Below, piece by piece: positions 44,383 to 56,500 of a stretch of 64,000 nt of DNA. The stretch's first letter is position 1. The number at the start of each line of letters is the position of its first letter. The notes beneath the pieces are model-generated. The model saw only the letters and a list, made by a program, of their open reading frames with translations. It was not told where the DNA came from and ran no database searches. Location: the NCBI GenBank assembly GCA_051294375.1, contig CM119268.1, positions 4,664,666-4,728,665 on the forward strand. Direction: 5' to 3'. Source of the DNA: Paraspadella gotoi (Eukaryota; Chaetognatha). A program made the translations under genes and the position numbers.

Positions 44383-44943
44383 TTACGTGTAAAATCATTG
44401 AGGGACATCTCGAAAAGAGAAAAACGAAAAGGATTAGGAAAAGTTTTTAAAAAATATCAAACAAAATCAAAGATCAGAAATCAAATTCGAATTAATTCAA
44501 TCAACCATTTAATTCCAAATTCAAATCATTGATAAAATAAAGTTTATAATAAAAAGCGTAACTCTCTAATTTAAACTTCAATAAATCATTGTTATCGGTT
44601 TCTTTTATTCTGTCAATTCTTAAAATTTAAGTTTTGTTTCGTAATTTCGTAATTTCTTGCAAAGAGTGATCATAGAAAATCAATCAAATCCAAGAACCAA
44701 TCAATGTTAAAAATTCGAATTCAATTTCTAAATAATTAAATCAATCATTTAATCAGATGAATCAATCATTCAATCAAAATAAATCAATCATTCTATCAGC
44801 CGACATCACTTGGACTCACCGTGCTTAACGTCCGCGTTGTTTGTAAAAGGCGTGACCCATCTGCAATTCAGACGTTAATTCATATCAACTGAATCACCTG
44901 AAGAAGCGATGCTGTTTTCCGAATGGAAAATCATTTTTCCTAC

Positions 44944-45351
44944 TGTAGATGAAGTTTCGCGTCTCTCTACGCCTCCAAGTAATATCAGTTGGTCAGGAAA
45001 GCTCGCGCTAAATACGCAACGACAAGGCATCCACTGATCTCTATAGTCATGAGTATATAATCTCGAAGACAATGTAAGAGAAATCATAGAGTAACATCGA
45101 AGTCATATTTAAAGAAATGCCATCATAATAACCGACATATAATCGTATATATTCGTTAAAGCCAGTGTAAAATAGCCGTAGGAAAACTGGGTTAAAATAC
45201 TCGAGGGAAAATCGTCCAAGCGAGCGGAAATCTATCAACTGAATTCGTGATCTCAAAGTTGACTGAGGTTGACCTGGGGATGAAGAGGAGAGAGCTTGAG
45301 AGAGATATCTCACGTTCTCCTCTCGGTCCACAACTATCTGTGGCCACTGGT

Positions 45352-45355
<4 letters not shown>
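44944..45355 (-). mobile_element. Candidate LTR, upstream copy
   Basis: Partner of 40732-41142. On the minus strand it carries a TATA-like ATTATATACTC and, for the gag-like fragment, would be the 5' LTR. A CT microsatellite begins at 45350 where similarity ends. Confidence 0.5.
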
Positions 45356-45387
<32 letters not shown>

Positions 45388-45539
45388 CTGCTCTCTCTCG
45401 CCCTCTTCTCCGTTTCGTGTTCTCTCTCTCTTCTTTTTTCTTTCGGTTAGCAATGAAGCGATCGTGGGGAATACAATGAATGTAACTCTCGACTAATTCA
45501 AAACGCGAGGTCAACACATAAAAGGAGAATCGCCACTAA

Positions 45540-45720
45540 TTCCCCTCTATCCTATCCGTAATCCCTAACCATTATTCCCCAACCTCATCAATAATCCTAA
45601 TAAAATTTCTGACTAAAATCTAAACCTTAATTCGTTATCTTAAACGTAATCCCAAACAACATACCCTTAATTCTTAACCCTAATTCCGAACTCTAATCCC
45701 TAAACTCTATAACCAAATTC
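45540..45720 (-). repeat. Degenerate telomere-like (CCCTAA) tract
   Basis: Irregular AATCCCTAA, TAACCCTAAT and AACCTTAAT units over 180 bases. Confidence 0.55.
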
Positions 45721-45724
45721 CTTA

Positions 45725-46276
45725 ACTTATCTTTGAGACTCACCCCTCATATAATTATGCCCTCTCTTAAGCATTAAAGCAGAGATGAGGCTATTATGGA
45801 AAATATGGCTTCAAATATTTCAGCCTCGAATTCCAACGTCCAAAAATTGTTTGTCTCGCTTTTCAGACCATTTTTTTTTTAAATTTTTCGTCGCCAAAAC
45901 AAAAAAAAATGCGATTTTATTCGTTCGTCATTTTTTTCCCTTTTTTTAGTTGTTTATCTTTTTTTTTTAAAACTTTCGATCTCTTTTGTTTTTCCCGACG
46001 TTTTCTTCACCCGTCAATCAAGTCTGGGTCACGACGACAGATGTCGTATCGACGCTTAAAAAGTCAACTAAAAAAAATTGACGTCGACAACAACAACAAC
46101 AACGACAACAACAACGACAACGGAGGCCACCCAACATTTTCGAATCGACATCAAAAAAGCCGGTGACTCGATTACATCAGCCATTTCCTGACGCGTCGAA
46201 GATTTTTAGGAAGAAAATTATCAGATAAACACTTCATTTTAGGTTTTAAATAGGTAAAGGGTATATATCTCAATAG

Positions 46277-46313
<37 letters not shown>

Positions 46314-46570
46314 TCGAATTTCGATCTCAATTAAGAGATAAACTCAAGAAGATTTCTTGATTCCACGAAAAGATAATTAATAAACAGAGGGTGAATGAAA
46401 CGATGCCAGCTTATTTTAAAGAAATAACTTTTGTTCGTTATTTATACTTAAATATTAAATTGAGATACAATAAATTTTGAGATTAAACAAACTGATAAAG
46501 TACGGAAAAAACATGTGACAACAGCTTATGACTGTGATGATAACATAAATATTTTACCGTTGCTAAATGA
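45725..46570. other. No gene seen
   Basis: A/T-rich, with a GA tract at 46275-46310. The frame at 45909-46166 on the + strand encodes a Phe-rich then Asn/Asp-rich peptide with no domain or splice context. Confidence 0.4.
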
Positions 46571-46573
46571 TTT

Positions 46574-46981
46574 AAAAAACAAGTTTGAGCAAACAATGTC
46601 GGATCTGCCCACGATCGTTATCGGTAATTAATTAATTAAAAATAATTAATTAATAATTATTTAATTAATTAATAATTAATTTATTCAAGTTAATTATTTA
46701 ATTAATTAGGCAATTAATTTATTAATTTGATCCGAAATGTTTGTTTTGATTGATTTATTGACTAATTAATTAATTATTGATTAATTAATTGACTAATTGA
46801 TTAATTAACTGATTAATTATTTGATTAATTAATACATCTTGCATTTACATTTAAAGAAAAAGAAGCATAATCAATTAGTGAAACAGGTTCTTTGTTTTTT
46901 CCATTTAAACTCATTTCCACTCAAACGATTCCATCGAAACTTGATTTCCTGTTTGTATTTGGGTAGAAAAGTGTGTGATTA
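46574..46981 (+). mobile_element. AT-rich dispersed element, copy 1 (truncated)
   Basis: Shares AAACAAGTTTGAGCAAACAA, then TCGGATCTGCCCACGATC, a TTAATTAA-rich core and CTCATTTCCACTCAAACGAT with copy 2 at 48555. Its last 30 bases (TTTGTATTTGGGTAGAAAAG and on) are the reverse complement of the same stretch in copy 2, so a small inversion separates the copies. Confidence 0.75.
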
Positions 46982-47451
46982 GGCGAAATGCTCTTCGTTG
47001 CCCACTTGTCGTCTGACGGTTGGTAGAGTTTGCAAATTGAATAGGGAATATGGAATGGAATATGAAAAGAAGGAGGACGATAAATTTAAGAGCAAAGAAA
47101 TTTAAATAAAAGGTTTTGACTATAAGACAGAAGAGTAGAGGCGGAAGAATAGACTGGATAGAGAAAAGATGAAAAGAGAGAGAAGGCAGAAGGTATGAGC
47201 ACAACTAAGACTAAGACAACGGAGAGAACGATCTTGTTCGATTGATTCTTGCGGAAGGAGTGAGAGTCGCCGTCGAGTCAACTGTGAATGGATGTGAAAG
47301 AATGAAGGACGTGGAATAGTGAAAGTCAGGTTGGAAATGTGAGGAGGAAAAAAACGGAGGAAAGAGAACAGAGGGAGTCAACGTCTTTGGGAGTCGGTGA
47401 ATAAAAGGAAGAAGAGACGAACGACGAGAGAGAAAGGGAACGACAACAAAG

Positions 47452-47454
<3 letters not shown>

Positions 47455-47488
<34 letters not shown>

Positions 47489-47760
47489 TCGGGTACAACA
47501 GACCCGAAAGCCTCGCAGGAGGCGGAGTGGCGCGGAGCCGAGGATGAATAGAGGGAGTCTGTGTGGGGGAGTTGGAGCGGTTGGTGTAGGGTGAGGGTGC
47601 CCTTCCGCTCATTGATTGATTCTCGCGCTTTCTCCCAGTTTTACGGAGGCGCTCGGCGATTGGGCGTAGTTTGCGGTGGGTGGCGGGGTGGCGGGATATT
47701 GGCGGCGGGAGGCGGGAGGTGAAGCGGCGGAGAGGCCAGTCAGCGTCAGACAGACGCCGA
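47455..47760. other. GC-rich, CpG-rich island-like segment
   Basis: A GA run (47455-47487) is followed by about 270 bases unusually rich in G and CpG (TGGCGGGGTGGCGGGATATT). It may be a promoter or CpG island, but no gene starts convincingly on either side. Long frames through it have no known domain. Confidence 0.35.
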
Positions 47761-47934
47761 TGATCTCGCTTACCTTTAGTTCGAAGAGAAAATCAGCCGA
47801 GGGAAGAGTCCCATTTCCTTATAACGCCAAAGCCTCGCCATCAATTTATTGGTTGTCTCTATATAAAGACACTTGAAGAGACAGTAATTATTGATAAGTG
47901 TTAATGACAGAACCGTTCAATATAAGCAGTCCCT

Positions 47935-48120
47935 GAGCTTCGGATCAGGCTGTAACACCATGTTACAGGCGGGTTAAGCGCCCCGTCCCTCTTAACTGCC
48001 AGACGACCACCGGACTAGAACCCCGGACCTTTGGGTTGGGAGGCGAATGACTTGCCTCCGGCACCAATGGCCGCTGATGAACGGTTGGTGGATTTTAGTC
48101 CACCATACATCCCCCCCTCC
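47935..48120 (-). mobile_element. tRNA-derived SINE
   Basis: On the minus strand an A-box-like TTGGTGCCGGAGG (about 48053-48068) and a B box GGGGTTCTAGTCC (about 48014-48026) have tRNA spacing, followed by a non-tRNA body reaching about 47935. It lies between the two copies of the AT-rich element. Confidence 0.6.
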
Positions 48121-48554
48121 CGTAGGAAGATGTCTGTTGCGTCACGCCATCTTGAAAAGTGGAAAGTTGGTTAATACAGACAGAGAGTGAAAAACAAGTT
48201 GGGTGAAATTCGTACAAGGTCAAGTTGAATTAAAATCACAAGCGAAGAGAAAAAAAGAAAAACTTTACGATTACATCTACATAAAGTATACAATTTAGTA
48301 TAATTTAGTCTAATTTTTTCTTAGAAAACACAAAACAGTAACTAAGTCTTTTTTTCTTTTATAAATTTGTTGATATTATTGTCGTCGTTCTCGTCCAAAT
48401 GCAACCAAAACAAAGCAATTATCTCCCTTCGTAAACGTTCCCCTGGGAGGCCGAGTTCCATTGCAGCTTATAGAATTCTCGTCGCGCTAAATTTAATAAA
48501 ATCCTACCAAATAGGAAAAAAAAACTTTCGTCACCACCGAAAATAAAAGCAAAG

Positions 48555-49255
48555 AAAAAACAAGTTTGAGCAAACAATGTCGGATCTGCCCACGATCATT
48601 ATCGGTAATTAATTCATTAATAATTAAATAATTCAAGTTAATTAATTAATTAGGCAATTAATTAATTAATTTGTTCCCAAATGTTTGTTTTTAGGTCTTT
48701 TCATTACTAACCACGATAAAAGCAATGACGACGATGGGAATAATGTTGATAACAATTGATTTGATTGATTGACTGATTAATTAATTATTGATTAATTAAT
48801 TGACTAATTGATTAATTAATTGATTAATTATTTGATTTATTAATATATACTGCATTTATATTTAATATAAAAGGAAAAAGAAGCATAATCAATTAGTGAA
48901 ACAGGTTTTTTGTTTTTTTCCATTTAAACTCATTTCCACTCAAACGATTCCATTGAAACTTGATTTCCAGTTTAATCACACACCTTTCTACCCAAATACA
49001 AAATTTCAAATCAATCGCCCCATCCACTCATGAGTAATTGGTGATCAAATAGTGAAATATATATTTTTTTTCCATTAAAACTCACGGACAGACAGACAGA
49101 CGGACGGACGGTCATCATTTTTTAATTTATCATAATTCAATGTTCTGACATGATATAAGTTAGTGCCCGACAATATTGAGGGGGCGGACTGACGGACCGA
49201 CAAAGTGAATTATAGAGTCGGGATCTGCTGATAAGCAGATCCGACTAAAAACTAG
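48555..49255 (+). mobile_element. AT-rich dispersed element, copy 2 (complete candidate), hairpin 3' end
   Basis: Near its left end lies GTCGGATCTGC (48579-48589); its exact reverse complement GCAGATCCGAC is at 49235-49245. The right end also forms a hairpin with GTCGGGATCTGC at 49217. TAAAAACTAG follows the hairpin, and CTAG fits the CTRR ending of Helitrons. An internal GACA/GACG microsatellite (49085-49110) is also typical of non-autonomous Helentron/DINE-type elements. No reading frame. Class assignment is tentative. Confidence 0.5.
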
Positions 49256-49259
49256 ATGA

Positions 49260-49680
49260 TGAAAGAAAATGATTTAACGACGTCATTTTACTACAACACT
49301 TAACTTTTTACTCAATCAACCCTTTAATAATATAGGTATAATATATAATATAATATATTATATAATATATAATTAAAACTTTACAATATACAAAAAAAAA
49401 CAGTCCTCGACTAATGAGGCTAAAATATTTCGAATAAATGTATCTAATGAAGCCGATAAAAGTTGGACAAGAATTAACTAATGCAATTATAGATATTTCG
49501 TTTGTATGCATAGACAAACTGAAGTTAAAAAAGTTGAAATAAACTTAACGCGACCAAAGAATGGACGGCCTGACAGTTTAGTTTAACATCTCTTTAACTT
49601 TTATGTTTTTTTTAAAAGTTGAAAGATTTTCTATTTACCGGATGCTCTTTACGGCGTCGGTGGAACAAAGGTTGTTCGAA
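49260..49680. other. No gene seen
   Basis: A/T-rich, with a TATAATATA-rich run near 49330-49370. Confidence 0.4.
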
Positions 49681-49691
49681 TGAAACAAATC

Positions 49692-49692
49692 C

Positions 49693-49786
<94 letters not shown>

Positions 49787-49825
49787 CGAGAGAGAGAGAG
49801 AAGAGAGAGAAGAGAGAGAGAGACG
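49692..49825 (+). repeat. (GA)n microsatellite, interrupted
   Basis: About 130 bases of GA broken by single A and G changes. Confidence 0.95.
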
Positions 49826-50009
49826 GAGTCACATCGTCATCATTGTCTGTCACTCCCTTCGATGACAAATCGATTGGCGACAGATAATCATTTCCTTAAG
49901 TGTTTTTCGTCTTCGGGATGTGAAACCTAATTTTGTTGTGAGAAATTAAATAAGTGTGAGTAATTCTGTCGTATAAAGTCGTATAAATAAAGTTAAGATC
50001 AAAGTAAAA

Positions 50010-50064
50010 TAGAGAGAGAGAAAGAGAGAAAGAAGAGAGAGAGAGAAGAGAGAGAAGAGAAGAG

Positions 50065-50120
<56 letters not shown>

Positions 50121-50162
50121 GAGAGAGAGAGAGAGAGAGAAAGAAGAGAGAGAGAGAGAGAG
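50010..50162 (+). repeat. (GA)n microsatellite, interrupted
   Basis: About 150 bases of GA directly upstream of the transporter TATA box; a GAGA tract in this place may influence promoter openness. Confidence 0.95.
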
Positions 50163-50198
50163 TCATATCGCAATCTTTCCTCGTCATCGAATCCTCGA

Positions 50199-50208
50199 TA
50201 TATAAAAA
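50199..50208 (+). promoter_or_regulatory. TATA box candidate of the transporter gene
   Basis: TATATAAAAA, 359 bases before the ATG at 50567, between a GA tract and an A-rich leader. Predicted by sequence only. Confidence 0.5.
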
Positions 50209-50566
50209 CCCTTCGATCTCGTCTCTTCCTTTCTTTTTCACTTCACATTTCTTTTTCATAGAGAAAAAAAAGAAAAAAAAAGAATCGAAACAAAACAAAT
50301 TTAAAAAAAACAAATCGACTAAAGATGAAACGAAACGACGAAACTAAACTTTTTCATTTTCAATTTTTGTTCATCAAAATTTTCACGCCGTGACCCACCG
50401 CCAGTTAAATCAGTCCGTCAAGAGCGAAAGTCAACCAATTACGTAATTCAACCAATTGCGAATATTTCGGCGACATCTCGAGTTAATGAAACGAGAACGA
50501 AACGAAATAATTGTTTAAATATAAACAACGAATTAATCGAAAAACGCTAAAATAAAATTAAAAAAA

Positions 50567-53500
50567 ATGTTTCCTTGTTGTCCGAGACGCGACCTTCCTT
50601 GCGGAAAGAACGAGAGAGACAAAGGATGGGCTTGGGTCATAGCAGGTTAATCATTCTTAAGGGCCTTTCTTTGTTTTCTGTTCTTTCGTCCTTTTTTTTC
50701 CGTCGTGAAACATTCCTTTGAAAATGTCACACTTTGTCACAGGTAATGTGTGCAAAGTGAAAATGAAATGGTGGATCCAGAGGATGATCTTAATTATGAT
50801 GATGATGATGATATCGGTGTGGTGAAGGTCAAGATAAAGATAATGATAATGACATAGATTATAAGGAGCTTTGACAGACCAATTAGGTGGCCTAATTGTT
50901 TCGATGACATTGTCTTTATCAATATTGCAATAAGTGTTAACCACCCCCCCCTATCCCACCCTTCTAAACTCACCCGCCAGGCGCCGCCTTCATCTCCTCC
51001 GGCGCGACTTTCGGCGTCTGGAAAACGATGAGTCTTTTTTTCAACGACTGGACGAGCGAGTTCGACGCCGATCCGGGAAGGGTGAGCGGAGAGAAGGGGT
51101 GATGATGAATTGATTGATTGATTGATTGACTGATTCGTTGATTCATCTAATGATCGATCAATGGACATTTTTTTATGGAATGATTGAATTATCAATTAAT
51201 GGTATGAATGATCGATTTATTGATTTACTGATTGATGGAATGATTGAATGATGATTTGATTGACTGATGAAATGATTTATTGATTGCTTAAAAATACTTT
51301 TCTCTCCTTTCATCAAACCTCTTCTCTCCCTTTTCCTTTCCTTTCTCTCCTTTCCTTACCCTTTCTGACTCACCTTTCCTTTCTCTCTTCCCTCCCTTTT
51401 CCTTTCCTTTCTCTCCTTTCCTTACTCTTTCTAACTCACCTTTCCTTACTCTCTTCCCTCCCTTTTCCTTTCCTTTCTCTCCTTTCCTTACCCTTTCTAA
51501 CTCACCTTTCCCTTCTCTCTTTCCTCCCTTTTCCTTTCCTTTCTCTCCTTTCCTTACCCTTTCTAACTCACCTTTCCTTTCTCTCTTCCCTCCCTTTTCC
51601 TTTCCTTTCTCTCCTTTCCTTACCCTTTCTAACTGACCTTTCCCTTCTCTCTTTCCTCCTTTCCCCAACTTTTAGGTCTCCTACGTTCAGGCGATTTCCT
51701 TCGCCGTCCTGGCCTGCGCCTCACCCGTAGCAGGCGCCTCCGTCAGGCGATTCGGTTCTCGTCCGACAGTCATTCTCGGCGGAATCTTGGCCGCTACCGG
51801 TGAGCTTCTTTCTGTCTCAGACCCGGACTTTCCGCTCAACGTCTAGTGCAAAGATTCTATAGTGTCAAAGATCACTGTATAAATATCTTTTCAAACAAAA
51901 TTATTTGAAATTAAATTTTAACATGTTTTTTAAAGATAATTAACTTCGAATTTTCAAAAATCGGATTCACAAAAAACAACAACAACAACAAGAATAACAA
52001 CAACCCATTTGAACGATGACCAAAATGGTTAACAAATTACAAAATATTTTTTTCCTATCATAATCGAAAGAAAGACCAAACTTTGAATCCATATCTCAAA
52101 AAGTAAAAGAAAACTTGTTTGGCGCCAGATTAAGAATTTTAATGAATTACTGCAGTCATTTTGTTTCGGGCGATAATTCATTCGCTGAGTAAACAAATAA
52201 TCGAAGATCGAAGTACAAACGACGAACGAAGCAAAGTTTTTTCTTCTTTTTTTTTTTTAGTTATGTCTTCATTTCTTCGAAATTTGTTATTGAAAATGAA
52301 ACTTGAAATGTGTAGTCAAACATTGCAATATATTCACCTCCGCTTTTAAGCAAGTAACCTTCACTCGTGACCCGGTGGCTCGGAGATCGATCTGCAATGG
52401 GACCTCCCCCGCGTGGAAAACCCTCAAGCCTGGTTCCAATCCCAGGACCCGTTTCATGGCTGCTTGATGGGGTTATAGAAGTTACGGATAGTCATCTTCA
52501 GCCTACTTAGCGACCTTATCTACAAGATCACCTTGAACTTGAATATGTTGAAAATCCTCTTATCTAATGCGATCAGTTCAAAGCGTAAATTATTTTGGCT
52601 GCGCAAGCACAATTCCGATTTTCCATATGACCAGGGTTCAATCACCTGTTTTATCATCGTGTTTTCTAGCTAAGGGTGACGATTTAGGGCAATGAGTTCT
52701 AGTTGCAAAAGGCAGCCAAAACCTTTAATTTTTTCAAAGTCGGTTAAATATATATATATATTATATATATATAGCTAAAGAAAGTTAACCTTTCTGACAG
52801 CAAACGAGCGATTCCTTCATTTTCAGTTCCTCTTCCACATCAGTTCACTCGATGGGTAAGGCCAACATCTCACATATTTCCCTCCCTCAAACTCGAGCAA
52901 AGAGCGATGAGCCTTACTCATTCCTCACCTTATCTATCTCTTTCAGGCGCTGGACTGAGTTTCTTCGCATCTTCCTTGACGATGCTTTACATCTTCATCG
53001 GAGGCGTCGCACATTTCGGCATCTGCCTCACTTATCTTCCTTCTTTCATCAGGTAAGGTCACTCCGATACTCGAGTGGCTAAGTAAAGTAAGTGTATAAC
53101 CGGTTGAAAGCTTTGGCGCGGCCACTGGTTCGTTTTACTCCAAAGCAGCAATAGTTAAATTAAGTAAATCCCCCCCCCAAAAAAAAACAACCGAGTTTCG
53201 CCTTTCGTATACTTCTTGCTTCCTTCATTGCCTTCCGCAATGTCCGTATTTCACGTCCCAAATCGCCCATCGTCTCCTTCTCCCCCTTTCAGTCTCGGAA
53301 TGTGGATGGACCGACGTCGGAGTCTTGCCAACTCCCTCGCCGAGATGGGAGGCCCTCTCATGGCCTTCGTCCTTCCACTTGTGAGTCTGTTGTTGCAGGA
53401 TTGTTGCTATGTTGATGCATATGATAATAATATTAATAAACCATAATAATAATAATATTAATATACCATCAGGTCTTCCAAAAACTTCGAGATTCCATCG

Positions 53501-56500
53501 GATGGCGATCGACGATGCTGGTGGCGGCGGGGCTTTACCTCACCATCGTCATCAGCGGAATCCTGCAGAAGCCGTTCGAACAAGAGGTAAGTCGTCGAAG
53601 AGTTATCGAGAGAGAGAGAGACAGGGCTTTCTCTTTCAATTTCTGACACAAAGGTGATGTCATTTTTGAGAGTTTGATTTGTGGTCGAGGTCGAGGTAAG
53701 TCGAAGTGAGAAGCAACAACTTCGAGACGCCGGTTTCAAACGTGTAAAAGTCATATCACTTTACTTACTTTATTTTCGATCCCCAGGAACTGGACGAAAT
53801 GGACGAATCCGCAGCCGACGATGTTACCGACGCCGCAGCCGACGCCGCAACCGACAACCGGATCGACTCCGACAACAATAAAATCTTTATCAAGATCGAA
53901 GATTACGACGCCGCCACAGAACCGGCGTCGAACGAGAACGAGGTGGCGCCGATAGACGAGAAAGCGGCGTTGCCTACCAGAGACGACGACGACCACGCGA
54001 CGACGACGTTCGTGACGACGATTCCAGCGACGCCCGGTTTATCGCAAAGGATAGCATTTAAACTAAGGGTGAGTTTGTGGTTGTCGTCGTCGTTGTCATC
54101 CTTAATGTTGCTATAATCGAAGTCTTTACCTACTTTTTGTCTGTATACGTATTTTTAAATAATTTTCAATTAATTTGAATAATACAATTAATTTTACATT
54201 AGTTTCTAATGCTTCTATTTTTTTTCCTTAACTTACAATTAATTTCTAATGACTGGATTCATCCCATAAATTAAAAAAAAACTGCCAATAAATCTCCAAA
54301 GCCTTTCTTCATTCTAATAATCTCCAATTAATTTTCAATTTATTTTTAATGCCAATATCGATTCAATTAATTTTCAACTAATTAAAACCACGATCTCCGG
54401 ACAACAACAATAGCCTATAACCACCACAAAAAAACAACAACAAAAATTCAACAACACCCTTTGTTTGTATTAATCATGACAATCGGACATTCGGACAATC
54501 GGACTCGACACTTTTATACTTTATATCATTTTTTATCGAATACTTACTATTCGCCCGCTCCTTCACCTCCCTCACCCCGACTTACCCCGCAGGAGGAATA
54601 CACCGACCTTACCTCCCGCCTCCCGCCTCCAGTCTGCGCCAAGATCCTCTTCTACATGATCTACAGTCTGTTCCAGTTCGGAGGTCTCTTCGCTCTCAAT
54701 CTCTTCATCGTTCCCTACGCGACCCAAGATCGAGGATTCGAAGAACAAGAGGCCTCCTACCTTCTCTCCATCAACGCCGCCTTAGATCTGATTGGTCGGT
54801 TTCGGGAGAAATTTAAATAGTTATTTGAGATCTGATTGGTCGGTTTTGTTGCGTGTATTGCTTGAAATGTTATTGATTTGTTTTATTTTTTAAACGAAAA
54901 TTTAGAATTAGACATATTAAACATTAATTTAGATATGTCACGTCGATTTTAGTTTAATTAGTTTAATTCAGTTTTAAATAGTTTAACTACAGTATCAGTT
55001 TTGAAGAACCTGGAAAAGTCCAGGGAGGCTGTAACGTTTTTGTAAATGCTGGAAATCAGCTGAAAATCGAATACGGGTTAGACCTGAGGGTGGTTTATTC
55101 CCCATAAGAGTTTGAGCCACTTTAAAAAAAAAATAAGTGAATGGGCATTTTTTTGGACAAAAATTAATTTGCATACTGTAAAAAAAATATGGTAGTAAAT
55201 ACTCTTATATTATGGTGATATAACCGGGAGGGGTTGCCTAAACCAGTGGTAAAACAAAATGATCAAATACAGCTTTGTTAAAACTCATTTGCATACAGTA
55301 GCAATATATTTTTTTATAATATTGTATTTTCAGTCTTATGATAATTTTAAAAAAAATTATTTCAAATAATAGCTAACTGATACACCAATAACATACAATG
55401 CATAAAATAGAATATTTGTTATTCTTTAATCCAAAATTAATTTTCAACAAATTATAAAATATGCATTTTTTTGAACAAATGTTTTTTAAAAATAGTAATT
55501 ATGCCAACCAACTGTCCTTGGTGCACTGATTAAAAATATATAATTTTTTTTTAAATACGACTACTATATTATGAAATATAACCCTTCAAAACCTTAAAAA
55601 ATACAGAAAAACACCCTTAATTCAAACTTTAATAAAAACCGTTCCAATGGTATTACATCTCTCATACTTTAATACATATCAAGGAGAACCATCAGGTTTA
55701 TTGTGTGAAAGTTATAGATAACTTCGATAAGGAATGACTGCACAGGAAGGCGAAAAATAGATAGATGAACTATATCAGCTTGTAATTGAATAATATACTC
55801 TTGCTTAATAAGGCGGAACAAAGTAAAAACTAGAGTTCTGTAATATAAATAACGTTAGAGCATCCCTGTGGGATGACGAATTGAAAAAAAAAATAAGATT
55901 TTATATATAGTAAATAATATAGAAGCATTTTAAAGTTTATCGTATTACTATAAATCATGAAATTTTTTTTTTCAAAATCAGAATTTTTAAAAGCGGATTC
56001 GAGTAGAGATTGAAAAAATAAATAAAAAATATTACTACAAGATTTTCAAATTTTATTGTTTTATTGCTTAATATTAACAAAAACTAAAAAAAATTATGGT
56101 AGACGATGATGATGATTTTAAAGAGTTTTTCCGTTATTTGACCCACTTATCATCAAAATATTGAAAAAAGCATTATACTTTGTGTAGAAAACTTTTTATG
56201 GGCTATCTGAATCGGTTCTTAAAAAATAAAATTTTACTTTGTGCCGCCTTATTAAGCAAGAGTACATTATTCAATTACAAGCTGATATAGTTCATCCATC
56301 TAATTTTCGCCTTCCTGTGCAGTCATTCCTTATCGAAGTTATCTATAACTTTTACACAATAAACCTGATGGTTCTCCTTGATATGTATTAAAGTATGAGA
56401 GATGTAATATCATTGGAACGGTTTTTATTAAAGTTTGAATTAAGGGGGTTTTTCTGTATTTTTTAAGGTTTTGAAGGGTTATATTTCATAATATAGTAGT

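Noticed and set aside
45909-46166. 85-residue + strand frame with Asn/Asp run
   Set aside because: No homology seen, no splice partners, and a biased composition that follows the nucleotide repeats.
47211-47612. 133-residue Pro/Ser-rich minus-strand frame
   Set aside because: It runs through a GA microsatellite and a CpG-rich stretch, with no recognised motif and no partner exons.
51284-51730. 148-residue Phe/Leu/Ser repeat frame
   Set aside because: It is the 66-bp minisatellite in a transporter intron; only 51676-51799 is exon, in its own frame.
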